NCBI GenBank assembly: GCA_021199655.1
Contig: JAJQHQ010000016.1
Location: forward strand, 1 to 54,251
Direction of reading: 5' to 3'
DNA: 54,251 nt
Source of the DNA: Lachnospiraceae bacterium
Lineage (GTDB): Bacteria > Bacillota > Clostridia > Lachnospirales > Lachnospiraceae
Part shown: positions 9,942 to 17,951 of the stretch, piece by piece
Layout of the letters: every line of letters begins with the position of its first letter
How positions within the stretch are numbered: the first letter of the stretch is position 1
Translations under genes and position numbers: made by a program
The notes under the pieces: model-generated
Told to the model about the DNA's origin: nothing
What the model saw: only the letters and a program-made list of their open reading frames with translations
The model's database searches: none

Positions 9942-10033
9942 CTGAAAAGCTCCTCTCTTAATGCATCATAACCATTTTATATAGATATACTATAACAAAT
10001 TCAGTATAACACAGGCCGACAGTCACTTCTACT

Positions 10034-10067
10034 CGTTTTTCGTTTTTTCGTTTTTTCGTTTTTTCGT
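10034..10067. repeat. Octanucleotide tandem repeat CGTTTTTT
   Basis: Three perfect copies of CGTTTTTT follow one copy shortened by one T, then CGTC. The tract lies about 90 bp upstream of the nicotinamidase start and could vary in length by slippage. The rest of 9942-10121 holds no gene; a 12-bp perfect palindrome GGTAATATTACC lies at 10102-10113. Confidence 0.85.
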
Positions 10068-10121
10068 CTTTACTCCAACTCAAGCGCGCCGGTATACAGT
10101 TGGTAATATTACCCTTTCTGT

Positions 10122-10155
10122 GCGCTCAGCTCGTCGTGGTCGCCGCGCTGAGCGC
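10122..10155. terminator. GC-rich hairpin downstream of spmB
   Basis: Nine-base-pair perfect arms GCGCTCAGC and GCTGAGCGC with a 16-nt loop, starting 18 bp beyond the spmB stop codon. No T-run follows on either strand, so intrinsic termination is uncertain. Confidence 0.4.
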
Positions 10156-10172
10156 TCGCTTCGGTTCAGGCA

Positions 10173-10703
10173 TCAGCGGATCATCCGCCTCGCAAGCAGG
10201 GCACTCGCGGCAATTCCGGCGGCGGAGGCCAGCAGTGCGCCGCCCAGCGTATAGCGCGTTTTTTTGATACCGGCGCTCATAAAATAGACACTCATCGTAT
10301 AAAAAACCGTCTCCGTACTGCACAGCATCAGGGAGGCGGTCAGGCCGGTCAGGGAATCCGTCCCATACTGCCTGTAGATATCCAGAAGCAGTCCGGAGGC
10401 CGCGCCGGACGAAAACAGTTTCACGACGCCCAGCGGCACCAGTGCGGAGGGAAACAGTTCATTCGGAAGAATCTGCCCGATTCCTGCCGCCAGCAGATCC
10501 AGAAATCCCGATGCACGAAGCACTCCGGTCGCAACCATCAATCCGATCCATGTCGGCGCAAGCTTCACGACCGTTTCCAGTCCCGAAGCCGCTCCTTTTA
10601 CGAAGCAGTCATATGCCGGTACTTTTGCTGCCATTCCATAACTCACAATGCAAAAAATCACTAACGGTATTATGACTTCTGAAAGATACAACAGAATCTT
10701 CAT
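10173..10703 (-). CDS. spmB: Spore maturation protein B
   Basis: 176 residues, almost entirely hydrophobic with several membrane segments, matching the usual SpmB length. The segment around FVKGAASGLETVVKLAPTWIG and the following LRASGFLDLL are characteristic of the SpmB/nucleoside-recognition ('Gate') family. SpmA and SpmB are needed for dehydration of the spore core in Bacillus. spmA normally sits immediately upstream of spmB, but here the upstream neighbours are a terminator and a toxin-antitoxin pair, so spmA must be elsewhere or absent. The ribosome binding site is weak (GGAG 12 nt before the ATG). Confidence 0.85.
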   Translation of the reverse strand: MKILLYLSEVIIPLVIFCIVSYGMAAKVPAYDCFVKGAASGLETVVKLAPTWIGLMVATGVLRASGFLDLLAAGIGQILPNELFPSALVPLGVVKLFSSGAASGLLLDIYRQYGTDSLTGLTASLMLCSTETVFYTMSVYFMSAGIKKTRYTLGGALLASAAGIAASALLARRMIR

Positions 10704-10762
10704 CTTCTTTTCACATCTCCGTGTCCTGCCGTAATTATCTCATTCTATGATTCGAGCTGCGG

Positions 10763-10800
10763 AAAAAGAACCGGTGAGATATGCCTCACCGGTTCTTTTT
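10763..10800. terminator. Bidirectional intrinsic terminator after the toxin gene
   Basis: Perfect stem GAACCGGTGAG/CTCACCGGTTC with a six-base loop, flanked by AAAAA on the left and TTTTT on the right. On the minus strand it ends the toxin-antitoxin transcript before spmB. Confidence 0.9.
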
Positions 10801-10815
10801 GCTGATATAACTTTA

Positions 10816-11145
10816 TCACCTGATTGTTCTCAAAAAAACATTTTCATAATCCTGTTTCTGATGATATACCGCTTCTATAAAGGCGATATTTCCCTCAATT
10901 CGATAAAGCATAACATATTGATGTCGTCTAAACATAATCACGCGAATTTCCCGTTTCCTCAATTCAGGATGACTACAATACTGAAGGCTGGCAGCAACCT
11001 CAGACAATGTTTTCTGCGTCTCTCTGGCATCTTCTAATATACTTTTTGCAGCAGTGTCATTAAACAATGTATAGAAAACATAATCCACATACTGTTGAAG
11101 CTGCAGCTCCGCGTTTTTCGTCATGACTACATCATATAAAACCAT
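10816..11145 (-). CDS. RelE/ParE-type toxin
   Basis: 109 residues. The fold signature is visible: an N-terminal strand (LYDVVMTKNAELQLQQYVDYV), a two-helix segment, then HPELRKREIRVIMFRRHQYVMLYRIEGN, typical of RelE/ParE family toxins, and a C-terminal AVYHQKQDYENVF. The start overlaps the antitoxin's 3' end by 14 bp, the standard translational coupling of these pairs. Members either cleave ribosome-bound mRNA or block gyrase, and which one applies here cannot be told. A strong bidirectional terminator follows. Confidence 0.8.
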   Translation of the reverse strand: MVLYDVVMTKNAELQLQQYVDYVFYTLFNDTAAKSILEDARETQKTLSEVAASLQYCSHPELRKREIRVIMFRRHQYVMLYRIEGNIAFIEAVYHQKQDYENVFLRTIR

Positions 11146-11374
11146 ATTGTCTCTCCATCTCGTCTATGACATCTTTCATGGGGCGATAATTTCCTTCTGA
11201 GATATCATTCTCAGACTGATCCAAATCCCTGAGAATCTGCTCTGTTGTAATCGCCGCAAAAGGATTTGCCGGTTTTTTAGAAACAAACAGTTTCTGTGCA
11301 TATTGCATCACTTTCATTCTTGCATCTTCCGGCATGGATTCCATCATAGATACTGTTGCTTCGATAGTACTCAT
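11132..11374 (-). CDS. Antitoxin of the RelE/ParE-type pair
   Basis: 80 residues, with a strong ribosome binding site (GGAAGGGGG). The sequence is helical and acidic toward the C-terminus (ILRDLDQSENDISEGNYRPMKDVIDEMERQYGFI), as expected of an antitoxin whose tail wraps the toxin. I do not recognise a named DNA-binding family in the N-terminal half (SMMESMPEDARMKVMQYAQKL), though it resembles small antitoxins found with ParE-like toxins. It is first in the two-gene operon, and a TATAAT box lies at 11402-11407. Confidence 0.75.
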   Translation of the reverse strand: MSTIEATVSMMESMPEDARMKVMQYAQKLFVSKKPANPFAAITTEQILRDLDQSENDISEGNYRPMKDVIDEMERQYGFI

Positions 11375-11401
11375 GAAAAGACCCCCTTCCTGTCCTTATC
11401 T

Positions 11402-11407
11402 ATTATA
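11402..11407 (-). promoter_or_regulatory. Possible -10 box of the toxin-antitoxin operon
   Basis: Perfect TATAAT on the minus strand, directly after the stop codon of the upstream adhesin and about 28 nt before the antitoxin ATG. The -35 position (AAGACG) is poor. It would give the pair its own promoter, as there is no terminator between it and the adhesin. Confidence 0.35.
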
Positions 11408-14400
11408 TCACTGCATAAACCTGCGTCTTCTCCTCGCACTCATGGCAAGCACCAGGAATGCCGCGCCCATCAGCAGCACATAGCCGAACAGCGGCGTATT
11501 ATCCCCGGTCTCCACTGAGGTTGTCTCGCCCGATACGGAGCCGTTGTCAGACACCGTATAGGAAGAAGTATCAGACAGCAGATCGGAGGATGTTGAGTTC
11601 AGAATGGTATCCCAGTCGTCGCTCGATGTCGTGCCATATACTGAGTTCAGCAGAACGGTCTGTATCGACAGATTATCCTGAGTAAACGCTGCCGTGGCGT
11701 TCACTACCTTGATCTGATAACCAAACGAGCGCTGATCCGTGATCACATTGCCGTCCTTGTCCACTTCGGCAATATAAATCGTCACGCCGGAGGCCGATCC
11801 CAGATTCAGCGTCAGCTTCAATGTCTTTTCACTCGCGTTGTCCAGTGTCATGGCAATCGGGTCGGCATAGAGTTCTGTGAGATCCTCATCCTTGAAAAGC
11901 CCCACGTAAAATGTCTCGCTCACCGCTTTCTGCGTCGTTCCCTCGTAAACACGTTTTGTGAGATAAAGTGTTACCTTCGAGGCTTTCAGCTTATTCGTCA
12001 CCGTCACCGACTGCGTACTCCCTTTGGAAATCGTTACAGTCGGCTTGTCGACCGATACTACATAGGAGAACGTGGAAGAATCTGTGATGCGGGTGCCGCT
12101 CGAATCCACTTCTGCGATATAGTAGGTCATGCTGTTCTCGCCGGAGAGCAGGATGCGTCTGCGCACCGTGACAGAGGAAGCATTTGAAAGGCTCATCTTC
12201 ACGATCGTCGGCGTATCACTGTAATCCGAGTTCCGGTAAATTCCAAGATAAAATGTATTCGTCACCGCTTCCGCCGTTCCGGAGGAGTCTGTCACATTCA
12301 GTGTCAGCGAAAGCGTTCCGGTGTAACGATAGCCGCCGGGCAGCGACGTATAGACATTCTGCGCCACCATGCTTCGCGTTGTATCCGACATGGTCACCTT
12401 GCCGCTGTTCGTGTAACGGATCGTCAGCGAACTCGTCGATGTCTTCACAATTCCGTACTGATCTGTCTCTGAGAGGTAGTAAACGCCGTCTTTCGTCAGA
12501 TTGGAGAACGTTACAGTCCCGGTAAATCCGCTCACATCCAGCGACACCACATTGCTGACCTTTTTTGTACGGGCTGAATCTGAGAAAAGGGCAAAATAAT
12601 ATGTGTAAGCTCCCTTTGCCTGATACGTGCCCGATGTCGTGTCATAGGCATAGACCTGATAATCTCCCACGTACACCTGCTTGGTAACGGTAAGCTTATA
12701 ATCAGTCGAAACAGTCGCGGCATTCTCGATCGCTACCTCTGTCGTACAGCCCCGCACCACTGTAAATGCAACATCCGGCACCGGCGTATAGCCATCCGGA
12801 GCCGTAATCTCCGTCAGATAATACGTCTCGCCGTCTGTCAGGGCGTTGGTCCATACAATTTCCGTCTCGCCGGAGGTAAACGTCTTGCTGCCAACCGTGC
12901 TGACCTCATAAATCTTGCCGGAGCTGTCCTTGATCGCCAGCTTCGCACCGGAGAGCAGACCGCCATCCGATGAATCCCGCACACTGATCTTTACCGTAGA
13001 ATCGTTCAGCCGATTCTGCACCGTCACCGCCGCTGCCGTATCCCCATATCTGACCGTCACCGCATTCGCGTTCGTGTCCGGATAAGAAACATTGTAGGCA
13101 AATCCGCTCACACCGCCGGCCACTTCCGCGCCGGTACTGTCCGTCTCTCCGATATAAAAGGTCTGCTCTTCCGCCGTCGCTTCCAGCACAAAGGTCACCG
13201 TCTGCGTACTGCCGCCATCCATAGCGATCGCGATCGGTGCACTGCTGTTCGCAGCCGTCGTCAGGGTCGAATCCGTATAAACATTTACTTTCTGCGTTTT
13301 GGCTTCATCTGCGTAAACATCCACATAGAATGTCTCACTTCCCGCCAGCGCTGTCCCATCGCGGTCAAGGACGTTTAAGGTCACAGTCAGAGGTACTGCG
13401 TAGCTAAGTGAGCTCTCCGTTTCCGACTCGGATTCTGTCTCTGTCGCAGCTGCGGTTTCGGATTCTGTCTCCGCTGCTGCCGCTGTTTCCGATTCTGTCT
13501 CCGTCACTGCTGCTGTTTCTGATTCCGTCTCCGTTGCTGCCGTGGTTTCGGATTCCGTCTCCGTTGCTGCTTCCGTCCCCGTTGCTGCCGTGGTTTCGGA
13601 TTCCGTCTCCGTTGCTGCTTCCGTCCCCGTCTCGGTTTCTGTGCCGGTCTCGGTTGCTGCTGCGGTTTCTGACTCTGTCTCCGCCGCTGCTGTGATTCCT
13701 GCTTCCGTCTCTTCTTCCACTCCGGTAGAGAACGCAACCCGCAGCAATGCGGCCTCCGCATCCTTTACCGTCACGGAAGCGGCATAAACCGCTCCGGAAA
13801 GGTCGCCTGTGACCTCCACCGTCGCGGCCGGGGCCAGAACGGTTCCCTGTATGCCATCGGAAAGCTTCAGCGTACCGGTATAATCCACATAGTCATCATC
13901 TTCCAATGCCACAAAGTTATAAATCACATCTCCGGCCTCGAAAGCATCTTCATAATCAACGGTCTTTCCGGAACATTTCATCGCGTAGCCGGAAAAAGCA
14001 AGCTCCTGCTCCGCAGAATCTGCAACCACATTGATCACATAAGCCATATCTGTTACGTCCAGCACTTTGTCTGAAAACAGAGCTTCCAGCTGTGCCTCGT
14101 CCAGATTGCCGTCCTCATCCGCGTAAAGATTGATCACCGTAACGGACTTCGATGTCTTCGCGTCCGCCAAGCTGATGGACAGTTTCTTAAGATCGGTGAG
14201 AAGAGCCTTGCCCTCCTTGCCATCGAGGATCAGTTCCTCCAGATTTAAATCCGCTTCTTCGGCATCCGCTGTCAGTTCATCCGGAATGGTCACCGTCTCC
14301 GCAACAAACAGATAAGACAGCACAGAGGACAGCTTCTTCACCAGACTCTCAAGCTTTATCTTATCTCCGGAATTCTCCCGCTCCGAGCGCTCGGTCTCCT

Positions 14401-14818
14401 CTGTCTCTTTCTTTCCGGTGTTTTTTGATGACGTCTGCTTCCCGGATTCTGTGGTCTCCGCCTCAGTCGCGGATTCCTCGTCCGCAGCGGTCTGAGACTC
14501 TGCTTCAGCAGCCGCCTGTGTCTGCGCTTCCGTTGCAGCCTGTGTCTGCGCTTCCGTTGCCGCCTGTGTCTGTGCCTCTGTAGCCGCCTGCGTCTGTGCC
14601 TCCGTAGCCACCTGCGTCTGCGCCTCTGTAGCTGCCTGCGTCTGCGCCTCCGTAGCCGCCTGCGTCTGTGCTTCCGTCGCCTGCGTCTGTGTCTCGGCCG
14701 CAGCCTGCGCTTCAGTCGACTGGCCTTCTTCTGCAAATCCGGTAACGCTGCACTGCTGCACCAGCAAAGCTGCCGTCAGCAATACTGCAGCTATTTTTTT
14801 CAGCTTCCTCATCCTCAT
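11408..14818 (-). CDS. Wall-anchored surface protein with TEAQTQA repeats and tandem Ig-like domains
   Basis: 1136 residues. Signal peptide at 1-29 (MRMRKLKK, then a hydrophobic core). Residues 35-110 are near-perfect heptad-like repeats of AATEAQTQ, followed by an acidic Ser/Thr region. A globular part near 160-370 precedes a second TE-rich linker (ESETAAATET units, near 380-475). At least five Cna-B-like repeats follow, each with a pattern like LTLNV.D..GT ... FYVGLF, then YYIAEVD. The C-terminus is SVETGDNTP, a membrane span and RRRRR: a sortase-type sorting signal with a non-canonical VETGD in place of LPXTG. An ATG at 14812 is slightly better spaced from AAAGG. It shares its architecture, but not its domain set, with the adhesin at the left edge. 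Confidence 0.9.
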   Translation of the reverse strand: MRMRKLKKIAAVLLTAALLVQQCSVTGFAEEGQSTEAQAAAETQTQATEAQTQAATEAQTQAATEAQTQVATEAQTQAATEAQTQAATEAQTQAATEAQTQAAAEAESQTAADEESATEAETTESGKQTSSKNTGKKETEETERSERENSGDKIKLESLVKKLSSVLSYLFVAETVTIPDELTADAEEADLNLEELILDGKEGKALLTDLKKLSISLADAKTSKSVTVINLYADEDGNLDEAQLEALFSDKVLDVTDMAYVINVVADSAEQELAFSGYAMKCSGKTVDYEDAFEAGDVIYNFVALEDDDYVDYTGTLKLSDGIQGTVLAPAATVEVTGDLSGAVYAASVTVKDAEAALLRVAFSTGVEEETEAGITAAAETESETAAATETGTETETGTEAATETESETTAATGTEAATETESETTAATETESETAAVTETESETAAAAETESETAAATETESESETESSLSYAVPLTVTLNVLDRDGTALAGSETFYVDVYADEAKTQKVNVYTDSTLTTAANSSAPIAIAMDGGSTQTVTFVLEATAEEQTFYIGETDSTGAEVAGGVSGFAYNVSYPDTNANAVTVRYGDTAAAVTVQNRLNDSTVKISVRDSSDGGLLSGAKLAIKDSSGKIYEVSTVGSKTFTSGETEIVWTNALTDGETYYLTEITAPDGYTPVPDVAFTVVRGCTTEVAIENAATVSTDYKLTVTKQVYVGDYQVYAYDTTSGTYQAKGAYTYYFALFSDSARTKKVSNVVSLDVSGFTGTVTFSNLTKDGVYYLSETDQYGIVKTSTSSLTIRYTNSGKVTMSDTTRSMVAQNVYTSLPGGYRYTGTLSLTLNVTDSSGTAEAVTNTFYLGIYRNSDYSDTPTIVKMSLSNASSVTVRRRILLSGENSMTYYIAEVDSSGTRITDSSTFSYVVSVDKPTVTISKGSTQSVTVTNKLKASKVTLYLTKRVYEGTTQKAVSETFYVGLFKDEDLTELYADPIAMTLDNASEKTLKLTLNLGSASGVTIYIAEVDKDGNVITDQRSFGYQIKVVNATAAFTQDNLSIQTVLLNSVYGTTSSDDWDTILNSTSSDLLSDTSSYTVSDNGSVSGETTSVETGDNTPLFGYVLLMGAAFLVLAMSARRRRRFMQ

Positions 14819-14876
14819 TCACCTTTCACTATCGCAGTTATAAACCGTTCATGCCGCGTAGCCGTTCTGTCTCTTC

Positions 14877-14902
14877 GTAACTGTTCAGTTCCCCACAGTT
14901 AC
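14877..14902. repeat. Dispersed palindromic repeat, GTAACTGT/ACAGTTAC arms
   Basis: Perfect 8-bp inverted arms with a 10-nt spacer containing TCAGT. It lies between the surface protein start and the upp stop. Nearly identical copies occur at 23124, 43463, 44060 and 45163. Confidence 0.85.
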
Positions 14903-14910
14903 CAGACCTT

Positions 14911-15540
14911 TTATTTTGTACCGAAAATCCGGTCTCCCGCGTCCCCGAGACCCGGAACGATGTAGCCGTGTTCATTCAGATGATCGTCCAGCGCTCCGAT
15001 ATACATATCTACGTCCGGGTGCGCCTTTTTCATCGCCTCAATTCCTTCCGGGGCAGCAATGATGCACATAAAACGAATGCTCTTGCAGCCCTTATCCTTC
15101 AGCATCTGGATCGCAGCCACCGCAGAGCCGCCCGTAGCCAGCATCGGATCCACCACGAATACTTCTCTCTCGTCACAGTCTGCCGGGAGCTTGCAGTAAT
15201 ACTCCACCGGCTTTAAAGTCTCCGGATCACGGTAAAGGCCAATGTGTCCCACTTTTGCCGCCGGCATCATCGCCAGCATACCGTCCACCATGCCAAGTCC
15301 GGCACGAAGGATCGGAACCACCGCAAGCTTCTTTCCGCTCAGCTCTTTCACGGTTGTCTTTGCGATCGGCGTCTCGATCTCAACGTCCTGAAGCTTCAGG
15401 TCACGCGTCGCTTCATAACACATATACATGGCAATCTCACCGATCATTGCCCGAAAGTCACGGGATCCGGTCTCTTTTCTCCGAATGATGCCGATCTTGT
15501 GCTGAATCACCGGATGGTCCATGATCATTATCTTCTGCAT
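14911..15540 (-). CDS. upp: Uracil phosphoribosyltransferase
   Basis: 209 residues from the ATG at 15540, which has the ribosome binding site AGGAGGAGA. It makes UMP from uracil and PRPP for pyrimidine salvage. The sequence matches the family along its whole length: the start [34 protein letters not shown], the PRPP-binding [14 protein letters not shown], and the terminal [18 protein letters not shown]. It is the last gene of a four-gene minus-strand cluster whose order (ywlC, ywlE-like, rpiB, upp) recalls the B. subtilis ywlC-upp region. A 170-bp gap separates it from rpiB. Confidence 0.96.
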   Translation of the reverse strand: MQKIMIMDHPVIQHKIGIIRRKETGSRDFRAMIGEIAMYMCYEATRDLKLQDVEIETPIAKTTVKELSGKKLAVVPILRAGLGMVDGMLAMMPAAKVGHIGLYRDPETLKPVEYYCKLPADCDEREVFVVDPMLATGGSAVAAIQMLKDKGCKSIRFMCIIAAPEGIEAMKKAHPDVDMYIGALDDHLNEHGYIVPGLGDAGDRIFGTK

Positions 15541-15710
15541 TTTCTCTCCTCCTGAACATATAAAAAACAACAGTAGTCATTTCCTGAAATCCGCGCCTGC
15601 ACCGTTTTACCGGAACCGCACGTCACGTTAAGCGTTTTCATAAATTTTCTGTATTTTACCACAGAAATATGTCCAAATCTTTTAGATATTCTTAAGGTTG
15701 CTGCAGCCCC

Positions 15711-16142
15711 TCACTCTTCATCAATCATCCGCACTCTGCGCGCATGGCGTTCCGCCCCGGAAAATGGAGTATTCAGGAACGTCTCCGTGATCATCACCGC
15801 AAGTCCCGGTCCAGTGACCCTCGCGCCCATACAGAGAATGTTCGCATCATTGTGCATACGGGTGGCTTCCGCGCTGAAGCAGTCGCCGCAAAGCGCCGCA
15901 CGGATTCCTTTATAACGATTGGCTGTCATTGACATGCCGATGCCGGTCCCGCAGATCAGAATGCCTTTTTCGGCACGTCCCGAAAGAATTTCCTGTACGA
16001 CCGCCTTTGCGTAGACCGGATAGTCCACCGCATCCGCGGACCAGGTACCGCAGTCCTTATACTCGATCCCTTTTTCATCCAGATACTTCAGAATCTCCAG
16101 CTTCAGGCCGTAGCCCGCCTGATCACAACCCACTGCTAACAT
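15711..16142 (-). CDS. rpiB: RpiB/LacA/LacB-family sugar-phosphate isomerase
   Basis: 143 residues, the normal size. The family interconverts ribose 5-phosphate and ribulose 5-phosphate (or 6-phosphogalactoses in LacAB). Diagnostic segments are AVGCDQAGYGLK at the N-terminus, CGTGIGMSMTANRYKGIRAALC with the active-site cysteine, and NDANILCMGAR. The start has the ribosome binding site TGAGGAGG and overlaps the 3' end of the phosphatase-like gene by 7 bp, so the two are translationally coupled. No sugar-uptake genes are nearby, which favours the housekeeping RpiB role. Confidence 0.92.
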   Translation of the reverse strand: MLAVGCDQAGYGLKLEILKYLDEKGIEYKDCGTWSADAVDYPVYAKAVVQEILSGRAEKGILICGTGIGMSMTANRYKGIRAALCGDCFSAEATRMHNDANILCMGARVTGPGLAVMITETFLNTPFSGAERHARRVRMIDEE

Positions 16143-16603
16143 AGTAATTCCTCCTCATTTAACTGTACTACCAGTTTTTTGATCAATGCTTCCAGCACTG
16201 AATAACACTGCCCATAATCCGCGAGAGAACCGCCGTACGGATTCTGCGGCCCTTCCGCCTCGCCGACAAAGCGATGGAGTACCTGCACCATCTCCTCATG
16301 CTGAGGTGCAAATGTTTCCAGCACTTTTTCCCTGACCTCATCTGTAAAAACCAGCATCAGAGTACGCTCATCGAAATCCTCCCGCACAAGCGGGTCACTC
16401 ATGTGTTCTTTCATTGTCAGTCCATTGCCCGCCAGCACTGCCTCTGCCTTCGGATTGATCGGCTCCGGAAACAGCACGACAAGCCCTTTTGACGTCACGT
16501 CCAGCTCATCGAGCAGGTATTTGCTCTGCAGGATCGCCTCAGCCATAGGCCCCGCCGCCGTGTCCGCCTGACTCACAAAAATCAGTCTGTCAAATTTTTT
16601 CAA
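16136..16603 (-). CDS. Low-molecular-weight phosphatase-fold protein with lost catalytic residues (ywlE position)
   Basis: 155 residues with the length and secondary-structure layout of low-molecular-weight protein phosphatases, including GPMAEAIL after the P-loop and NPYGGSLADY near the end. The catalytic loop, normally C-x-G-N-T-C-R-S, reads SQADTAAG at residues 11-18. The nucleophilic Cys is Ser11, the essential Arg is Ala17, and the general-acid Asp of the DP[YF]GG motif is Asn122. An active family enzyme cannot be formed from these residues, so this is probably a pseudo-phosphatase with a binding or regulatory role. The gene lies between ywlC and rpiB, exactly where B. subtilis has ywlE, the protein-arginine phosphatase. 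The reading frame is intact and coupled to rpiB, which argues against simple decay. Confidence 0.85.
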   Translation of the reverse strand: MKKFDRLIFVSQADTAAGPMAEAILQSKYLLDELDVTSKGLVVLFPEPINPKAEAVLAGNGLTMKEHMSDPLVREDFDERTLMLVFTDEVREKVLETFAPQHEEMVQVLHRFVGEAEGPQNPYGGSLADYGQCYSVLEALIKKLVVQLNEEELLC

Positions 16604-16649
16604 AACATTTCCCCCAATTCTCCATTCCCTTTTCTGTCCAAAGGTAAAA

Positions 16650-17696
16650 CTACACCCCGATCACCTGATGGCCGGCCGCTTTCATCAGCCGGTTCATGAT
16701 CGCCGCCCCCATCTGCGGCGTCTCAAAGGATTCCGAGTAGATCACAGAAACCTCCAGAAGGTCGAATTCCCGCAGGATCGCGTACAGATGCTGCGCGATG
16801 GTAAGCTCATGATCCCGGGAACCAATGGATCGGACGATCGCGTGGGAATAGCCGTCAAACGTCTCGTCTGCGGCAATGACTCCCGCTTTCCGTCCCGCAG
16901 CGGACTGGGCCGCTGTCAGCTCATTGATCTTCTCCTGCACGCGCTCCCGCTCGCCTTCCACAATAAACAGCGGCGCTTTCGGTGCGTAGTGGCGATATTT
17001 CATCCCGGGTGCTTTGGGCCGGATAGAAGGATCATCCGCAAGAAGCCCCCGGTCCATCCGCACTTCACCAACCACCTGACTTAACATCTCCTGGCTGATA
17101 AAGCCCGGACGCAGGATCACAGGAATATCTTCCGTCAGGTCCACGATCGTAGATTCCAGACCGATGGAAACAGGTCCTCCGTCAATGATCATATCGATCA
17201 CACCGTCCATATCCTCCGCGACATGCTGTGCAGTCGTCGGGCTTGGACGTCCGGAAGTATTCGCGCTTGGCGCGGCCACATAGCCGCCTCCCGCACAGAT
17301 CAATGCGCGCGCAATCTCGTTGTCCGGCATGCGCACGGCCACCGTATCCAGACCGCCGGTCGTCGCATACGGCACTTCCGCTGACTTTTTCAGAACCATC
17401 GTCAGCGGTCCCGGCCAGAATGCGTCTGAAAGAAGCTTCGCCTGCGCCGGGAGTCCCTCGGTAATCCTCCCGATTGCCTCCCATTTTGCGATATGAACGA
17501 TCAGGGGGTTGTCCGACGGCCTGCCCTTCGCCCGGTAGATCTTCGCAGAAGCTTCCGGATCCAGTGCGTTCGCGCCAAGGCCGTATACCGTCTCCGTAGG
17601 AAACGCGACCAGACCGCCCTGCCGCAGGATCTCACCGGCGCGGCGGATGCCTTCCTCACGGACGCCTTCACTCATATTTTCTACTTCCGTCTTCAT
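16650..17696 (-). CDS. ywlC: L-threonylcarbamoyladenylate synthase (two-domain Sua5/YwlC type)
   Basis: 348 residues from the ATG at 17696, which has the ribosome binding site AAGGAG. Upstream in-frame starts lack one. The enzyme makes threonylcarbamoyl-AMP from threonine, bicarbonate and ATP, for the t6A modification at position 37 of tRNAs that read ANN codons. The YrdC domain (about residues 20-205) shows GGLVAFPTETVYGLGANA, KGRPSDNPLIVHI and APSANTSGRPSPTTA. The Sua5 domain follows (APGMKYRHYAPKAP ... AIMNRLMKAAGH). It heads the minus-strand cluster with the phosphatase-like gene and rpiB. Confidence 0.94.
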   Translation of the reverse strand: MKTEVENMSEGVREEGIRRAGEILRQGGLVAFPTETVYGLGANALDPEASAKIYRAKGRPSDNPLIVHIAKWEAIGRITEGLPAQAKLLSDAFWPGPLTMVLKKSAEVPYATTGGLDTVAVRMPDNEIARALICAGGGYVAAPSANTSGRPSPTTAQHVAEDMDGVIDMIIDGGPVSIGLESTIVDLTEDIPVILRPGFISQEMLSQVVGEVRMDRGLLADDPSIRPKAPGMKYRHYAPKAPLFIVEGERERVQEKINELTAAQSAAGRKAGVIAADETFDGYSHAIVRSIGSRDHELTIAQHLYAILREFDLLEVSVIYSESFETPQMGAAIMNRLMKAAGHQVIGV

Positions 17697-17808
17697 TCCC
17701 CATTCTCCTTCACGGACGTTTTCTTTCTGACACAGGATCACATGTCTTTTTCCAGTCGTTTCGTCTGCACCACAGGAACTCTGTGTCCGCCGCTGCCTCA
17801 TTTCAAAC

Positions 17809-17837
17809 AGTATATCACCATAAGCGTATTTTTGAAA
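17809..17837 (-). promoter_or_regulatory. Probable promoter of the ywlC cluster
   Basis: Minus strand TTTCAA (17832-17837), 17-bp spacer, TATACT (17809-17814). The -10 is good and the -35 weak. It lies back to back with the promoter of the S1-domain gene. Confidence 0.45.
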
Positions 17838-17865
17838 CTATTTTTATTATTTTCTCTTTTTTCTG

Positions 17866-17894
17866 TGTTCAAAAAGAAAAAGCTGTGTTAGAAT
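17866..17894 (+). promoter_or_regulatory. Probable promoter of the S1-domain gene
   Basis: TGTTCA (17866-17871), 17-bp spacer, TAGAAT (17889-17894). The start codon is about 57 bp downstream, preceded by a strong AGGAGG. Confidence 0.45.
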
Positions 17895-17951
17895 GAAACT
17901 ATTCAGGCGTCCGCGGAATCCGGACGCAAGCGTCAGGAGGAAACGGAAGTT

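Noticed and set aside
15541-15710. Riboswitch or attenuator upstream of upp
   Set aside because: No stable stem with a following T-run and no match to a known pyrimidine-responsive leader could be seen.
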